Assembly: GCA_036172665.1 (NCBI GenBank)
Contig: CM069874.1
Coordinates: forward strand, 53,302,707-53,366,706
Length of the DNA stretch: 64,000 nucleotides
Reading direction: 5' to 3'
From: Prosopocoilus inquinatus
Taxonomy: Eukaryota; Arthropoda; Insecta; Coleoptera; Lucanidae
Shown here: positions 54,331-63,900 of the stretch, piece after piece
How positions within the stretch are numbered: position 1 is the first letter of the stretch
Layout of the letters: the number at the start of each line of letters is the position of its first letter
Made by a program: the position numbers and the translations under genes
Notes under the pieces: model-generated
The model's database searches: none
Told to the model about the DNA's origin: nothing
What the model saw: only the letters and a program-made list of their open reading frames with translations

Positions 54331-55013
54331 CTATATCCTGTTTAAAGAGTCCAGAAAACTACAAAATATGTCATTTAAATTTTCAAAATCCGTACGTTTA
54401 TTAATAGAATTTGGAGATATTTTAATTTTACACATTTCTATAAAACGTCTTTTAAAAATATTAGATTAACTGTACAAAATATCAGTATTATCAAAATCAA
54501 AATTATGATTATTTAGTAATGAATGCTCTACAAGCATTGAATGATATTGATTATTTTTTTGAATATGATACTTATGTTGGTCTAAACGTTCTTTTAAATT
54601 TTGGCTCGTTTCACTTATATAAACAGACTTACAATTTGAACATTTGATTTCATAAACCACGTTAGGTTGTTTTAATTTCGGTATTTTGGTTTTTAAATTC
54701 GAAAAAATTAAATTTAAATTATTCACAGATTTACTGGCTAATATTAAATTATGTTTTTTGAAAATGTGTTTAAATGTATTGTGTAATGGTTCAATATAAG
54801 GCAAAGATATGTATTTATGGTTCGAAGTTTGTCTAATGTTTTTAGAGACGTTTGAATTTTGTAAGTATTTAATACGATTTTTAATTACTGATTCAATAAG
54901 ATTTATTGGATAAGAATTTTGAATAAGAGTTTTCTTTATTAAATTTAAGTTCTCATAAATGAAAACTTTATCAGAAAGTAAAATAACTCGATCTGTTAAT
55001 GAAATAATAGTTG
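54331..55013 (-). pseudogene. Penelope-like GIY-YIG endonuclease portion
   Basis: The open frame from about 55013 reads LNLIKKTLIQNSYPINLIES, then YIEPLHNTFKHIFKKHNLI, then the nuclease region VVYEIKCSNCKSVYISETSQ with NLKERLDQHKYHIQ. It matches the two-Cys 'YxIxCxxC' start of the Penelope GIY-YIG domain; the YIG Gly is Ser here. An in-frame stop at about 54466 interrupts the tail, which continues to 54331. Truncated at the N-terminus. Confidence 0.75.
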
Positions 55014-55031
55014 CAATTTTATAATTTTTGG

Positions 55032-55193
55032 GTGTGTACTGACATTTTGTACAGTGAATCTAATATTTTTAAAAGACGTTTCATAGAAATGTGTAAGATT
55101 AAAATGTCTCCAAATTCTATTAATAAACGTACAGACTTTGAAAATTTAAATGACATATTTTGTAGTTTTCTGGATTCTTTAAACAGGATATAG
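55032..55193 (+). pseudogene. Duplicate C-terminal tail of the Penelope-like protein
   Basis: Encodes TDILYSESNIFKRRFIEMCK and FENLNDIFCSFLDSLNRI, the same tail as the - strand copy but without its internal stop (TCA/GAA context instead of TAA). It is part of the inverted arm. Confidence 0.75.
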
Positions 55194-55331
55194 ATCTAGA
55201 TTAGTTTTAATTTAGTTGTAGTTACTTTTCGCTTTATTCCGGACAACTCGTATTTTAGTTTAAAATCATGTTACCTTTTCGTTTCTCTTGACGACTTGTT
55301 TCCCTTGACAACTTGTTTAATTATTTGTTTC

Positions 55332-55373
55332 ACTCCTGACGAAGCTATAAATCTATAGCGAAACGTTGAGTGT
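55332..55373 (+). ncRNA. Hammerhead ribozyme core, right arm of Penelope-like element 2
   Basis: CACTC pairs with GAGTG (stem I), CTGACGA core, helix II GCTATA-AATC-TATAGC, GAA core, stem III AC/GT, U at the cleavage position. It is identical in layout to the solo copy at 22650-22691. Confidence 0.74.
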
Positions 55374-55743
55374 TTTCCCTTCAAAATTCTGTCCGGTTCG
55401 AGATTAAAAAAACTTTGTACTTACAATTTTCATCGGACAAGAACCAACTTCAATTATAATAATTCGGAGTAACTTTTCCATAAAAATAGAATTTTGCGCG
55501 TACTGTAGATATAAAGGAGGTACTTTACTTTTATGTCGATTTCAAATATTTTGATTTCCTTGGTATATGATAAGAGATTTTAAAATTTTGATACGTGCAT
55601 CTTGAGTTTGGGAAGATGCAGGAGCTTTCATAAAGAATGCATTTTTCTGAAAAATCAATGGTAAAAAATTTTCCCATATTGTTACATCCGTCACGCAAAC
55701 AGATCTATTTTTAGCATCAGTACGCCACCTTGCGTCACAGAAC

Positions 55744-56000
55744 ATGACCGGAAACTACTCGATAATTCTAGCATGTTCGGGCAATAGAGAGTTCTGCTAT
55801 ATAAGCCGACGATCGCCAGAAGTAGTTAGTTATTAAGATAGCCAGCGAAGGGTGCGTACCTCGAATAAATAGAAAGTACATTTTGTAAAAGTGTTAGTTG
55901 ATAGACAAGCGCATTACAATTGTGTTGTTAATTGTATAAATCGACAGCTGTTAATTAAAGTGTTCTGAAATTTAATGACTATAATTTGGGAACCCCAAAT
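55744..56000. other. Possible LTR fragment with TATA box
   Basis: TCTGCTATATAAGCCGACG followed 180 bp later by TTTGGGAACCCCAAATTCGT looks like the promoter and 3' edge of a gypsy-type LTR, but I found no second LTR. It lies inside the foldback at 53533-56203. Confidence 0.3.
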
Positions 56001-56790
56001 TCGTAACAATATGTTACCAACTTTCTGCCGGTTACTGTATAAAAACAGTTACGATACGTATATTTTTGGATATAAAGCAAATTATACGTACAACAAATGA
56101 TCACAAATAAATTATTGTTTGCATTTGTACGCGTGATCAAACCACGGAGATAAGATTTATATCTCAACAACTGGACGTCTTACGTCAGTTTCAAGGTCAC
56201 CATCGTGTACAGACTCAGTTACGTAAGACTACCTATTTTTTTCCGATCATACAAAAATTGTGTTGACCATTGCTATCAACAAGAGCTTAAGGAATAACTT
56301 TATTATTTTGACAGATCCGGGTAATGCGATAATTAAGTAAATAAGCATGTTTTCTGTATTTAAAGACATAGACGAGGCAGTTCGTGAACTTTTCTGTCAT
56401 TTTTGTAGGTTTTAATGCAAACAAAAGTTTTTATAATGAATAACTTTTTTTCCTAAAATGTAAAATAAAAAAGTTTGTCCTCTACTGCAGAAAATTCGTG
56501 GACATAGTTTATATCACCAAAATAATGGCGGCATGAGAAACGGCGGGAATGCCAGCCTTCGCATCAGGGGTGCGTTCAGATTTAGAATCTGACGCTTCCC
56601 AAAGCGTTCATATTTAGAAATAAGAGTATCCAATAAATAAACTCTTACGTTCAGATTTAGATAACCGACGTTATCCGACGTGCAACTTTCCACCCTCCTC
56701 TGCTATATGAGTAACATTTATCCGACATGCGCAGAAACAGTGTCGGTTGTCAGCAGGTTATCAGCTGAGCAGTAGTGAGTAAATTATAAT

Positions 56791-58924
56791 TAAAGTCCGG
56801 ATTTATATGTGCTAAAAAAGTGGAAAATAAGTTTTTTTTATGCGATTAAAATGGATCAAAATATGGATATTTTATGCGATAAAAATTTTATTTTACTTAT
56901 ACATACTTTAGAATAATAAAAACATAAATTGTTTCATATAAGTAATTTTAACACTTAACACTTAAGTAGTAGGATTACAAAATATAATCAACAGTTGATT
57001 TAAATTATTTGGGGTAAAATTTTGTCGTCTGTCTGTCAAAATATTTTTATAAGAGGAAAACGAACGCTCGACATCGCATGAAGTAATGGGCGCAAATTTC
57101 ATGGATGCTACATCTTTGGGGTCCATGTCCAAATCCTCTTCACTTTGACCTTTTAAAACTAAACAGATTTTCCTCATTTTATTGTAGTCAGGATTACGTA
57201 ATAGTACCTTGTCTAATTTTGCCATTAACTTCTCTCCTATCTCCCCTGGAATTGATTGAATCTGGGATGATTCCAACTTTTTAATGGTGGATATTAAAAC
57301 CGAAAAATGAGTTTTAATGAATGCTAATTGATTCCCGATGTTTGTGTTCGACATGCATTCCTTACAAATTCTTAAAGCCGCTGAATTGGAATCATCCAAT
57401 TCTAAGAAAATTTCCTTTAATTGTTTAAAGTTATCTGCGTAAAAATTTGCTGCTTCAAGCCACGTACCCCATCTCGTAATTATTGGTTCTGGTGGTAATG
57501 GCAGGTCAGCAGCTAATTCTTTATAGTGTTGTATACGCAGTGGGGCTTTAAGAAACGCCTTTTTTCCGTTATTGATCAACTTATTTACTGTTGGGTATTC
57601 TAGTCGCACCAATTCAGCGAGCCTATTCATTGCGTGAGCCATACAAGTGAAGTGCATCAGATTTGGGTAAAACACCTGTAAAGCCTGTCCTGCTTTTATC
57701 ATGTAGGCTGCTGCATCAGACACCATTAGTAATATATTTTCCGATTTAACTTGATTAGGTGCATATAAAAGTGTCAAGCTGTCGTTAATAAAACGTGCGA
57801 TCGTTGAATGATTTGTTTTTTCCAAAACTGCACTATTTACCAAATAAGATATTGGTGCAACTGTGTTGCTTAATACTCCTGCTAACATATTTGCTACATA
57901 ACGACCGCAGGCATCTGTCGTTTCATCAACTACTATATAAATATTGTTGTCGCTAAGCTTCTCTCTTATTTTCTTCATCCGTTGCTGGTAGCATATACTT
58001 AGATAGTTTTTCCGCAAAGTCGATTCATTTGGAATATGACGATTGCAATATTTTTCCAAAAAAGTTCGAAAACTTGCTTGTTCAAGTTTATGCCAAGGAA
58101 TGTTTGACTCTGCCATAGCACTGCACAAGTCTAAAAAGAATTCATTTCCTGTGTCACTGCCCTGTGAGTTACTGGCTGTTGAAGAAATAAAAGACTGCTT
58201 AAAGTTAGACACACCTCTTTTCTCCGACTCCTTATGGAGGTTTGTAGCCAAATGTTGATCAATCTGGTACTTTTGGTCTGACGACACCTTAAAATATTGT
58301 CAAAATGAAAATGTGATTTTTAAGAGAATTTGTAAGGTATCTACCAGTTTTGAGCATGCGTTGCAAAAAATAACTTTTCCATCTGTAGTTAGATGTTTAG
58401 ATGCTTTAATCCATTTTTTCAATAGCTCGGATCGAGAGGATGCTACTTTCGGCATTTTGAAAAGATAAGCACTGAATTTATTTCGTCTTTAAATTAAATA
58501 AGAAAATAACAACTAATTCGCGTTGATAAATACACTAGTCACTAGTCACACACATTCACGGAGTTCTTATCTCAAACTGAAATGCAAAACATAAGTGCAA
58601 AATGCAAGTGCAAGTCGCTACAGATTCCCAGAAAATCACATTCCGGGAAATCGTAAAATAAAGTGGCCAGACGTTGAGGAGAATAAATTACTTCTTGGAA
58701 AAGCTGCAGACTTGAATATTGACCGTATATGGAATTATAATGTTATTTATATCAATATATGGATAAATAAATAAATATGCGCTAAAAGTCTAAAATATTA
58801 AGTTATATGCGAAATAAAACTACCATTTTTGGGCTTCTCTAATCGACAAACATATAAATACAAAACGCCAAGTTTAGGTATGTTAGCGTAAAAAACTTGT
58901 AAAAACTTATAAATCCGGTCTCTA
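56791..58924 (-). mobile_element. hAT transposon, full-length copy B
   Basis: 2134 bp with imperfect 19-bp inverted ends (TAAAGTCCGGATTTATATG and CTTATAAATCCGGTCTCTA) and the perfect 8-bp duplication ATTATAAT (56783-56790 and 58925-58932). It carries one uninterrupted transposase gene. A deleted sister copy lies at 51416-52421. Confidence 0.93.
56962..58455 (-). CDS. hAT transposase (CGGBP1-like N-terminus), intact
   Basis: Exon 1 58455-58345 (37 codons from ATG, ending GTAGAT donor) and exon 2 58287-56962, joined in frame across a 57-bp intron; about 478 residues. The N-terminus has a BED-type zinc-finger pattern split by the intron (FCNACSKL ... DQHLATNLH), as in insect proteins annotated CGG-repeat-binding-protein-1-like. 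The catalytic core includes YIVVDETTDACG (Asp), SDAAAYM, FTCMAHAMNRL (the hAT Cys/His motif) and TRWGTWLEAA. The C-terminal hAT dimerisation motif is ITSCDVERSFSSYKNI with the conserved Glu. No stop or frameshift. It inserts DNA by cut and paste with 8-bp duplications. Intactness plus a nearby deletion derivative suggests recent activity. Confidence 0.9.
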
Positions 58925-59003
58925 ATTATAATATATATATATATAATTATTGTAATAATTTATTTTAGTTTCAGTAACATTTTTTGTTCCCGTTTTCGTA
59001 AAT

Positions 59004-59094
59004 ATGAATAGCAGACAGCTTACATTATTTGATGCTGACACGGCAACTGAATATCATGTAAATTTAAGTATTGATGATTACGAAAGAACTATAA
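59004..59094 (+). other. Candidate upstream exon or short peptide reading
   Basis: ATG at 59004 opens MNSRQLTLFDADTATEYHVN and runs to a GTAATG possible donor. Spliced to the acceptor at 60692 it would continue ENNFPKEIRRKRIQQII and stop in the sequence ATGA that also starts the 597-residue frame. It could be an upstream reading frame of that gene or a remnant of the Harbinger-like element that contains it. Confidence 0.3.
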
Positions 59095-59135
59095 CAAGTA
59101 ATGCATAATATTAGCTGTGTTAGTGGAGGTGGTCA

Positions 59136-60009
59136 CATAGGCGCCGGATTTTGCAAATATTGTCGGGTGCATTTTTTGTCGGTACCTAGTTCAGTTTATA
59201 ATGTGTACAACTTATTCACAAATTAAAAGACCGTTGTCTTATGAAAAATACAACTATAACAATAGTTAAGAACTCGATAACAAAGTGACAAGTATATGAA
59301 ATAAATGACGGTAATAAGGTTATGAGTTCTGAATTTTTAATAATTACGATAATTTAATTAAGGGCATCTTTCATTTTAACAGTAAAAAGATTTTTTCCAT
59401 TTGCGTGGCATTGAAAAGGATTCTTAAGACGAACATAAATGAGAATAAGATAATAAGATAAGTATTAAAATTGTCTTACCAACTTAGTGTCAGGGAGGAG
59501 GAAAGAAAAGTTTTTCCTCATCCCTGCTTAGTATTTTGAAAATATTTTAGATGGGACTGTGTTTTATACCAACATAATGCAACAGGTGGTGGGTTTTTGA
59601 TTAGTGAACAAATAATACACTAATAGCGTTTTCTACTGACGTACACTATACGCACTAAGTGTGCACTAAGAGTATCTCTAACTCATTTTATTACATGAGG
59701 TTAGAAGAAGATGGAGATACAGTGAGTACGCATGCACGCAGTGCATGTCAGTAAAAAACGCAAGTATACTGTATTCCTGCTTTGGACGATGAACCAGGAA
59801 GAACTAGCAATATTTTAAACAATTAGTAAATTTCTGGTAATCCTGTTAATTATAGATTTTCTTTAAAAAACTGTGTGTTGTTTGAATTCATTAAATAAAA
59901 AGACACTACCATGACACTACTTTGTCGGGTGCTCTCTAATACTTTTGCACCCAACAAAATCATTTGTCGGGTGCACGAGGTCCCTGCACCCGACTAAGCG
60001 GCGCCTATG
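59136..60009. mobile_element. 874-bp hAT-type non-autonomous element
   Basis: CATAGGCGCCG at the left and CGGCGCCTATG at the right, flanked by the exact 8-bp duplication GGTGGTCA (59128-59135 and 60010-60017). GTCGGGTGCA motifs recur near both ends. Inside is a small foldback (about 59627-59762). No protein is encoded. Confidence 0.88.
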
Positions 60010-60381
60010 GGTGGTCAGAACACGTTTAGCAATAATTCAAAATTCTCTATTAAAATTATGAACAAGAAAAGGGTTATTGTGTTAATTGTAAAAATTTTGT
60101 GTTACATTACTTTCTTCTTCACTTTCGCTACTTGTGTCACTAAATACTATAATATTGCAAAGAGCATGGACTACAGCTGGTTCTTCGGCTTGTTCCATCC
60201 TACGAGCTTTCCTTATTAGTTCGTAGCGTTTTTTATATTTTTGTAGGTTAAGTAATATCTTGTCAAAGTGTCACCTATTAATAAAATCGTTCACATTTGT
60301 TTGATGTGTCGCATAAAGACGTCATATTTACCGGATTTATCCAACCGCTGACGCGGGTCGTTAAATCTGAACGCACCCCAG

Positions 60382-60692
60382 TAGTTTAAGTTACGAAAAT
60401 GTTGGCGACCCTGCTTGTTATATTTTTGAGGTTGACTGTGGTTAATTTATAGCGTATGTTAAATAAGTAATTACTAATTCCATTCATAATAATGTGATTG
60501 CAAAGAAAAGGTATTTTTACTACAGATTTTGTCTTATAACTCAAGTTCAAAAGTAAAACGTAAATCTAAAATTGTAAGGTCAGCTAGGGTTCTGTTTACC
60601 ACCTAAAATTCTTATTCTGAGGTTATGTTCTATATTTATTGATTGATTGAAATAAATTGCATTTGAAAAACTGTTTTTGTAATATTTTTCAG
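60382..60692. other. Probable promoter/5' UTR intron region of the 597-residue gene
   Basis: AT-rich; ends with a good 3' splice site (TAATATTTTTCAG at 60680-60692), implying at least one upstream noncoding exon. Nothing else recognised. Confidence 0.4.
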
Positions 60693-60744
60693 ATGAAAAT
60701 AATTTTCCAAAAGAAATCAGAAGAAAGAGAATCCAGCAAATAAT

Positions 60745-62538
60745 ATGAATAAATCATTACAAGATGTGATTGTCATTGATGATGAAGACGAGAGTGATCA
60801 CGAAATGGGTAAGAAACAGAAATTATCCCAACCATTTTTCATTGCTCCTAAGCCCGTAAAAGGAAAGAAAGCGGCAAAGCCCGTTAATAAGGTCAGAAAT
60901 CCTATACGTCAAAGAAAAAAGAAAATTGTAAAAGCTGTTGTCCGGCAAGTTGCTCTGAAACCAAAGCCTCCAGTACAAGAGGAAGCGTCCTATAGTAACA
61001 ATGATGTAAATCAGGTGACACCTTCGGTCAGTCAAAGTAGCATTTTAAAGAGTGTGCTGATGAATGATCCTGTAAATTATCAAACATTACCTGTTTTATT
61101 AAATACTGTAGCTCCAACGCAACCGGCAACAAATAATTTAGCACCGACTACTTTAATTTTTAATAACCAACCTACATATGAGTCTCAGGAAATGCGGATG
61201 ATGACATCGAAAAATTTTTTAGTCCACAATGAAGGAACCAACTTGTTGCAGAATACCATGAAAGCCGAGAACAACGTTGTCTTTATGACTTCAAATCAGA
61301 ATTCCAGCGGTATATTGACGAATGTGACTTCGTCTCTTGTTTCAGTGAAAGAAGAAAATGGGAAACAAAACTGCATGTTGCCAATATCTCCCAAAAATGT
61401 GGTGTTGCGAAGCTATTTAATGAATAACGAAGTTAATTATCAAAATTTATCCTGCGGCCAAACTTTATCTGGCAATGAAAATATAGTAAGCAGCGGATTT
61501 CCAGTTTTAAATACCGTCATGACTTCACAACCATTGATATTAAATAACAGCACAGTAAATTGTGGTATGCAAACTAATATGTCACAGCCGTCTCAAATTG
61601 TAGTTGTCAGTAATATTCAACCAGTAGCGGGAAACATGCAGTTGATATCTCAACCGCAAACACCTTCTAATGTTTCCGTTTTACAAAATCCAAATTTTGT
61701 TTCACCCGTGCAATCAAACTATCAGATTCTAACGCAACCACAAACTGTTAACATCATAAATTTAAGTCAAGTGCCGAATACCAACGATATGGTAACCCAA
61801 AATGTGAATCATTCAATGGCGCAGCTAAATACAATGCAGACCCCAACGATAATCTACACACAACCGCAGTGCAGTAATAACTTGCCTGCACAAAACGTTG
61901 TTAACCTTCACACTTTCCAACCGCAAATAAATTCTGTTCAGTCATCACAAATGCAGCAAGTATCTTACCCCCAAAACACAAATAACTTAGTGCAGCGGAG
62001 TATGAATCGTTTCAGAGAACTGAAACCAAATATTAAGCCGGACAATGCAGCCCGGCAGAGTGTTCCGATTTCTGATCAACCAACAGATCAGAAAATTGTA
62101 GAGACAACTAAATCGATCCATTTCAAAAAGGTCAGACAAAAATCTACTCCATATACTAAACGAGGCCGATGGAAAGATGCCAATAAGCACACATCTTACA
62201 ATACCACTAAAACAGTTAAAGCTAGAGGTAAACGGAAAGGAGATATTGATTGGAATGAGGTTTCAAGCAGCAATATAATAGTTGGCAAAAGACCAAGGCG
62301 AAAGGTTAGAGAGAAGATAAATCCTTTGAGGGTTATAGAATTTTCGGACAGTGAGGAAGAAATGGAATTAGAGAAGGAAATAAAACAAGAAGAAAAACAA
62401 ATAAAAGAAGAAGGAAAACAAGTGAGAGTAGCAGAAGAAGTACAGTATGTTAAATTAGAAGTGAAAGAAGAAGTACAAGAAGAGGAATTGGAGTGGGAAT
62501 CGATGGTTATTATAGAAAACGATATAGAATGTTCATAG
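60745..62538 (+). CDS. Unrecognised Asn/Gln-rich nuclear-type protein, 597 residues
   Basis: Start ATG 60745 is supported by an in-frame TGA at the splice junction just upstream (60694), so the frame cannot extend into this exon's 5' edge. The N-terminus has a SUMO-interaction-like motif (DVIVIDDEDESD) and Lys/Arg clusters (RQRKKKIVKAVVRQ) that look like a nuclear localisation signal. Residues about 85-430 are low complexity, rich in Asn, Gln, Ser, Thr and Val. They include a diverged repeat around SILKSVLMNDPVNYQTLPV and VVLRSYLMNNEVNYQNLSC. The C-terminal quarter is basic (KRGRWKDANK, KRKGDIDW, KRPRRKVREK), followed by an acidic Glu/Lys tail with probable coiled coil. No enzymatic domain seen; transcription or chromatin association is a guess from composition. 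Confidence 0.7.
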   Translation: MNKSLQDVIVIDDEDESDHEMGKKQKLSQPFFIAPKPVKGKKAAKPVNKVRNPIRQRKKKIVKAVVRQVALKPKPPVQEEASYSNNDVNQVTPSVSQSSILKSVLMNDPVNYQTLPVLLNTVAPTQPATNNLAPTTLIFNNQPTYESQEMRMMTSKNFLVHNEGTNLLQNTMKAENNVVFMTSNQNSSGILTNVTSSLVSVKEENGKQNCMLPISPKNVVLRSYLMNNEVNYQNLSCGQTLSGNENIVSSGFPVLNTVMTSQPLILNNSTVNCGMQTNMSQPSQIVVVSNIQPVAGNMQLISQPQTPSNVSVLQNPNFVSPVQSNYQILTQPQTVNIINLSQVPNTNDMVTQNVNHSMAQLNTMQTPTIIYTQPQCSNNLPAQNVVNLHTFQPQINSVQSSQMQQVSYPQNTNNLVQRSMNRFRELKPNIKPDNAARQSVPISDQPTDQKIVETTKSIHFKKVRQKSTPYTKRGRWKDANKHTSYNTTKTVKARGKRKGDIDWNEVSSSNIIVGKRPRRKVREKINPLRVIEFSDSEEEMELEKEIKQEEKQIKEEGKQVRVAEEVQYVKLEVKEEVQEEELEWESMVIIENDIECS

Positions 62539-63068
62539 CAGAAGTGGAATTTTGTGTTCTTTGTTGCAATGTTCTTTGTTGCAATATATTTTATAAGGCA
62601 GATTTTCCAGAATGTAGTGACAAAAATCATCACAGTGAATCTAAAAATGGCGACTTTTGTGATAAAAAAGTACGAGAGGAGTCAATTCTCTTACAAAACA
62701 CAACTATATAGATTATATATAGTCTTAATGATAGATTAGTGCTTGGTGTAACACACACATACTTGAAATAATAGGTACTAGTTCAATTCATTCATAAATA
62801 TAAGTAAATTTTTTAACAAATTACTTTTAATATGTCAAATATTTAAAAAAATGGGATATGTTGTATATTTAATTGTACATGATGAAGAAAAAATAGATAT
62901 GAAATTCAGGGGGAATAATGTATAGAAAGTTTGCATTTCAAAAATTCTTACAGTGATGCTGGACCAATATTTACATTTCTCTTTTTCAGTATTTATTTTC
63001 ATATGTTGTAAGTAGTGCATTATGTATGTGTATAAATTTTGTAAGTAATTACGCTAGAAATAATTTTT

Positions 63069-63074
63069 AATAAA
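63069..63074 (+). terminator. Poly(A) signal of the 597-residue gene
   Basis: AATAAA about 530 bp after the stop codon. Confidence 0.45.
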
Positions 63075-63079
63075 ATATC

Positions 63080-63725
63080 GTCAATAGTGTAAAGAATCTT
63101 TTTCAGTTTCCTTGTTTTACAAACATTATTGCCTTAAAGTACAGGCTAATAACTTCGCCTCTTCTTTTATGTTTTGTTTTCTATGGCTTTCTCTTATTTA
63201 TTTATCATATAATTCTTCGGATTAACGCAATTTAATTGATTTTATTAAATCAACATTACTCTCGTCTCTTTTGTGACTATGAAATCCCATTATTTACAAA
63301 AGAAAATGTCTTGTATAAAAGTTACCGCCTGTAACGAGTTCTATATTAAATTATTTTCACCAAACTTTTATTTTTTTAATGGAATGTACTAATCGTACGC
63401 AACTTTTCTAATTTTTACGTGCATATTTAAACAATCTTTTCTTGGTTTCAAAACTGAAAAAATAAATTGTTGATTTACCTTTAAAAAAATTAGATTTTCA
63501 GGTCTTCTAAATTGAGGTTATTAAATTTGTTTATGAAGAAATCAAAACAATAAGAAAAATTAATTTATACAAAATTTTCCTAAAAAAAGGCACTGCACCA
63601 GAAACGTGAAAAATCGTTTCAAATTTTCTTGTGCATGTTACAGTTAAGAACTCAAGAGCAAACTTTATGTTATTAAATAATTTTTCTCTGGGCATAAATG
63701 TACTACGATGCTCAACTTAAATGAT
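63080..63725. other. No gene recognised
   Basis: AT-rich intergenic DNA; no open frame or repeat boundary identified. Confidence 0.45.
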
Positions 63726-63727
63726 AC

Positions 63728-63765
63728 CAGATAAAACAGCGACATCCTACGATCGCTTTTTGATA
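63728..63765. repeat. Fragment of the retrozyme-like family (hairpin motif)
   Basis: AGATAAAACAGCGACATCCT followed by ACGATCGCTTTTTGAT is the inverse of the hairpin motif in the 15338-15976 repeat, with compensating differences in the loop. Confidence 0.6.
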
Positions 63766-63900
63766 GTGCTGTAAAAGTAACGAAAAAGTTTGTACTCGTT
63801 ACCCGTTACAAAGTATTCGTTACTCGTTACTTTCGTTACTCGTTACTTTCGTTACTATAGTATAATTAAATAAAGATTCGTTACTTTCGTTACTATACTA
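63766..63900. repeat. CGTTACTCGTTACTTT tandem repeat, probable hAT end
   Basis: TAGTGCTGTAAAAGTAACG starts a region of repeated CGTTACTCGTTACTTT units. The start resembles TAGTGTTG-type hAT ends. The element continues out of the window. Confidence 0.5.

Larger units (their letters stand above)
54085..55455. mobile_element. Penelope-like element 2: inverted, 5'-truncated dimer
   Basis: Two tail portions lie head to head. A - strand copy (about 55013 down to 54085) carries linker, GIY-YIG nuclease and terminal repeat. A + strand copy (about 55030 to 55455) carries only the last 50 or so codons and the terminal repeat. Both arms share FENLNDIFCSFLDSLNRI in translation and the hammerhead. RT is absent. 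The arrangement suggests inverted integration or template switching during target-primed synthesis. Confidence 0.8.
52927..56509 (-). mobile_element. Old mariner-type element holding a foldback and a Penelope insertion
   Basis: CAGTGTGTTCACAGATTTTC at the left and GAAAATTCGTGGACATAG at the right are inverted and share TTCTGCA(A/G)..GTAGAGG subterminally; TA flanks fit. A transposase C-terminal relic lies just inside the left end. The interior contains a large inverted repeat (53533-53575 against 56161-56203, and 53585-53830 against 55430-55660) and the second Penelope-like element. Confidence 0.65.
56568..60378. mobile_element. Outer Harbinger-like element of the second nest
   Basis: GGGTGCGTTCAGATTTA at the left and TAAATCTGAACGCACCC at the right, flanked by the 3-bp direct repeat CAG (56565-56567 and 60379-60381). 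After removing the two inserted hAT-type elements about 790 bp remains. The end motif GGG(T/C)GCGTTCAG is shared with the MITEs at 30562 and 50177. No nuclease gene is readable; a small acidic - strand reading (IIVFSDTSSESEEESNVTQN, about 60200-60090) is unassigned. Confidence 0.75.

Noticed and set aside
54466..54804. Treating the short open frame alone as a complete host gene
   Set aside because: Its sequence is the GIY-YIG end of a Penelope-like protein, and the same tail is duplicated in inverse orientation with hammerhead terminal repeats.
55744..56000. Solo gypsy LTR
   Set aside because: A TATA box and an LTR-edge-like sequence are present, but there is no terminal TG..CA pair with target duplication; listed only at low confidence.
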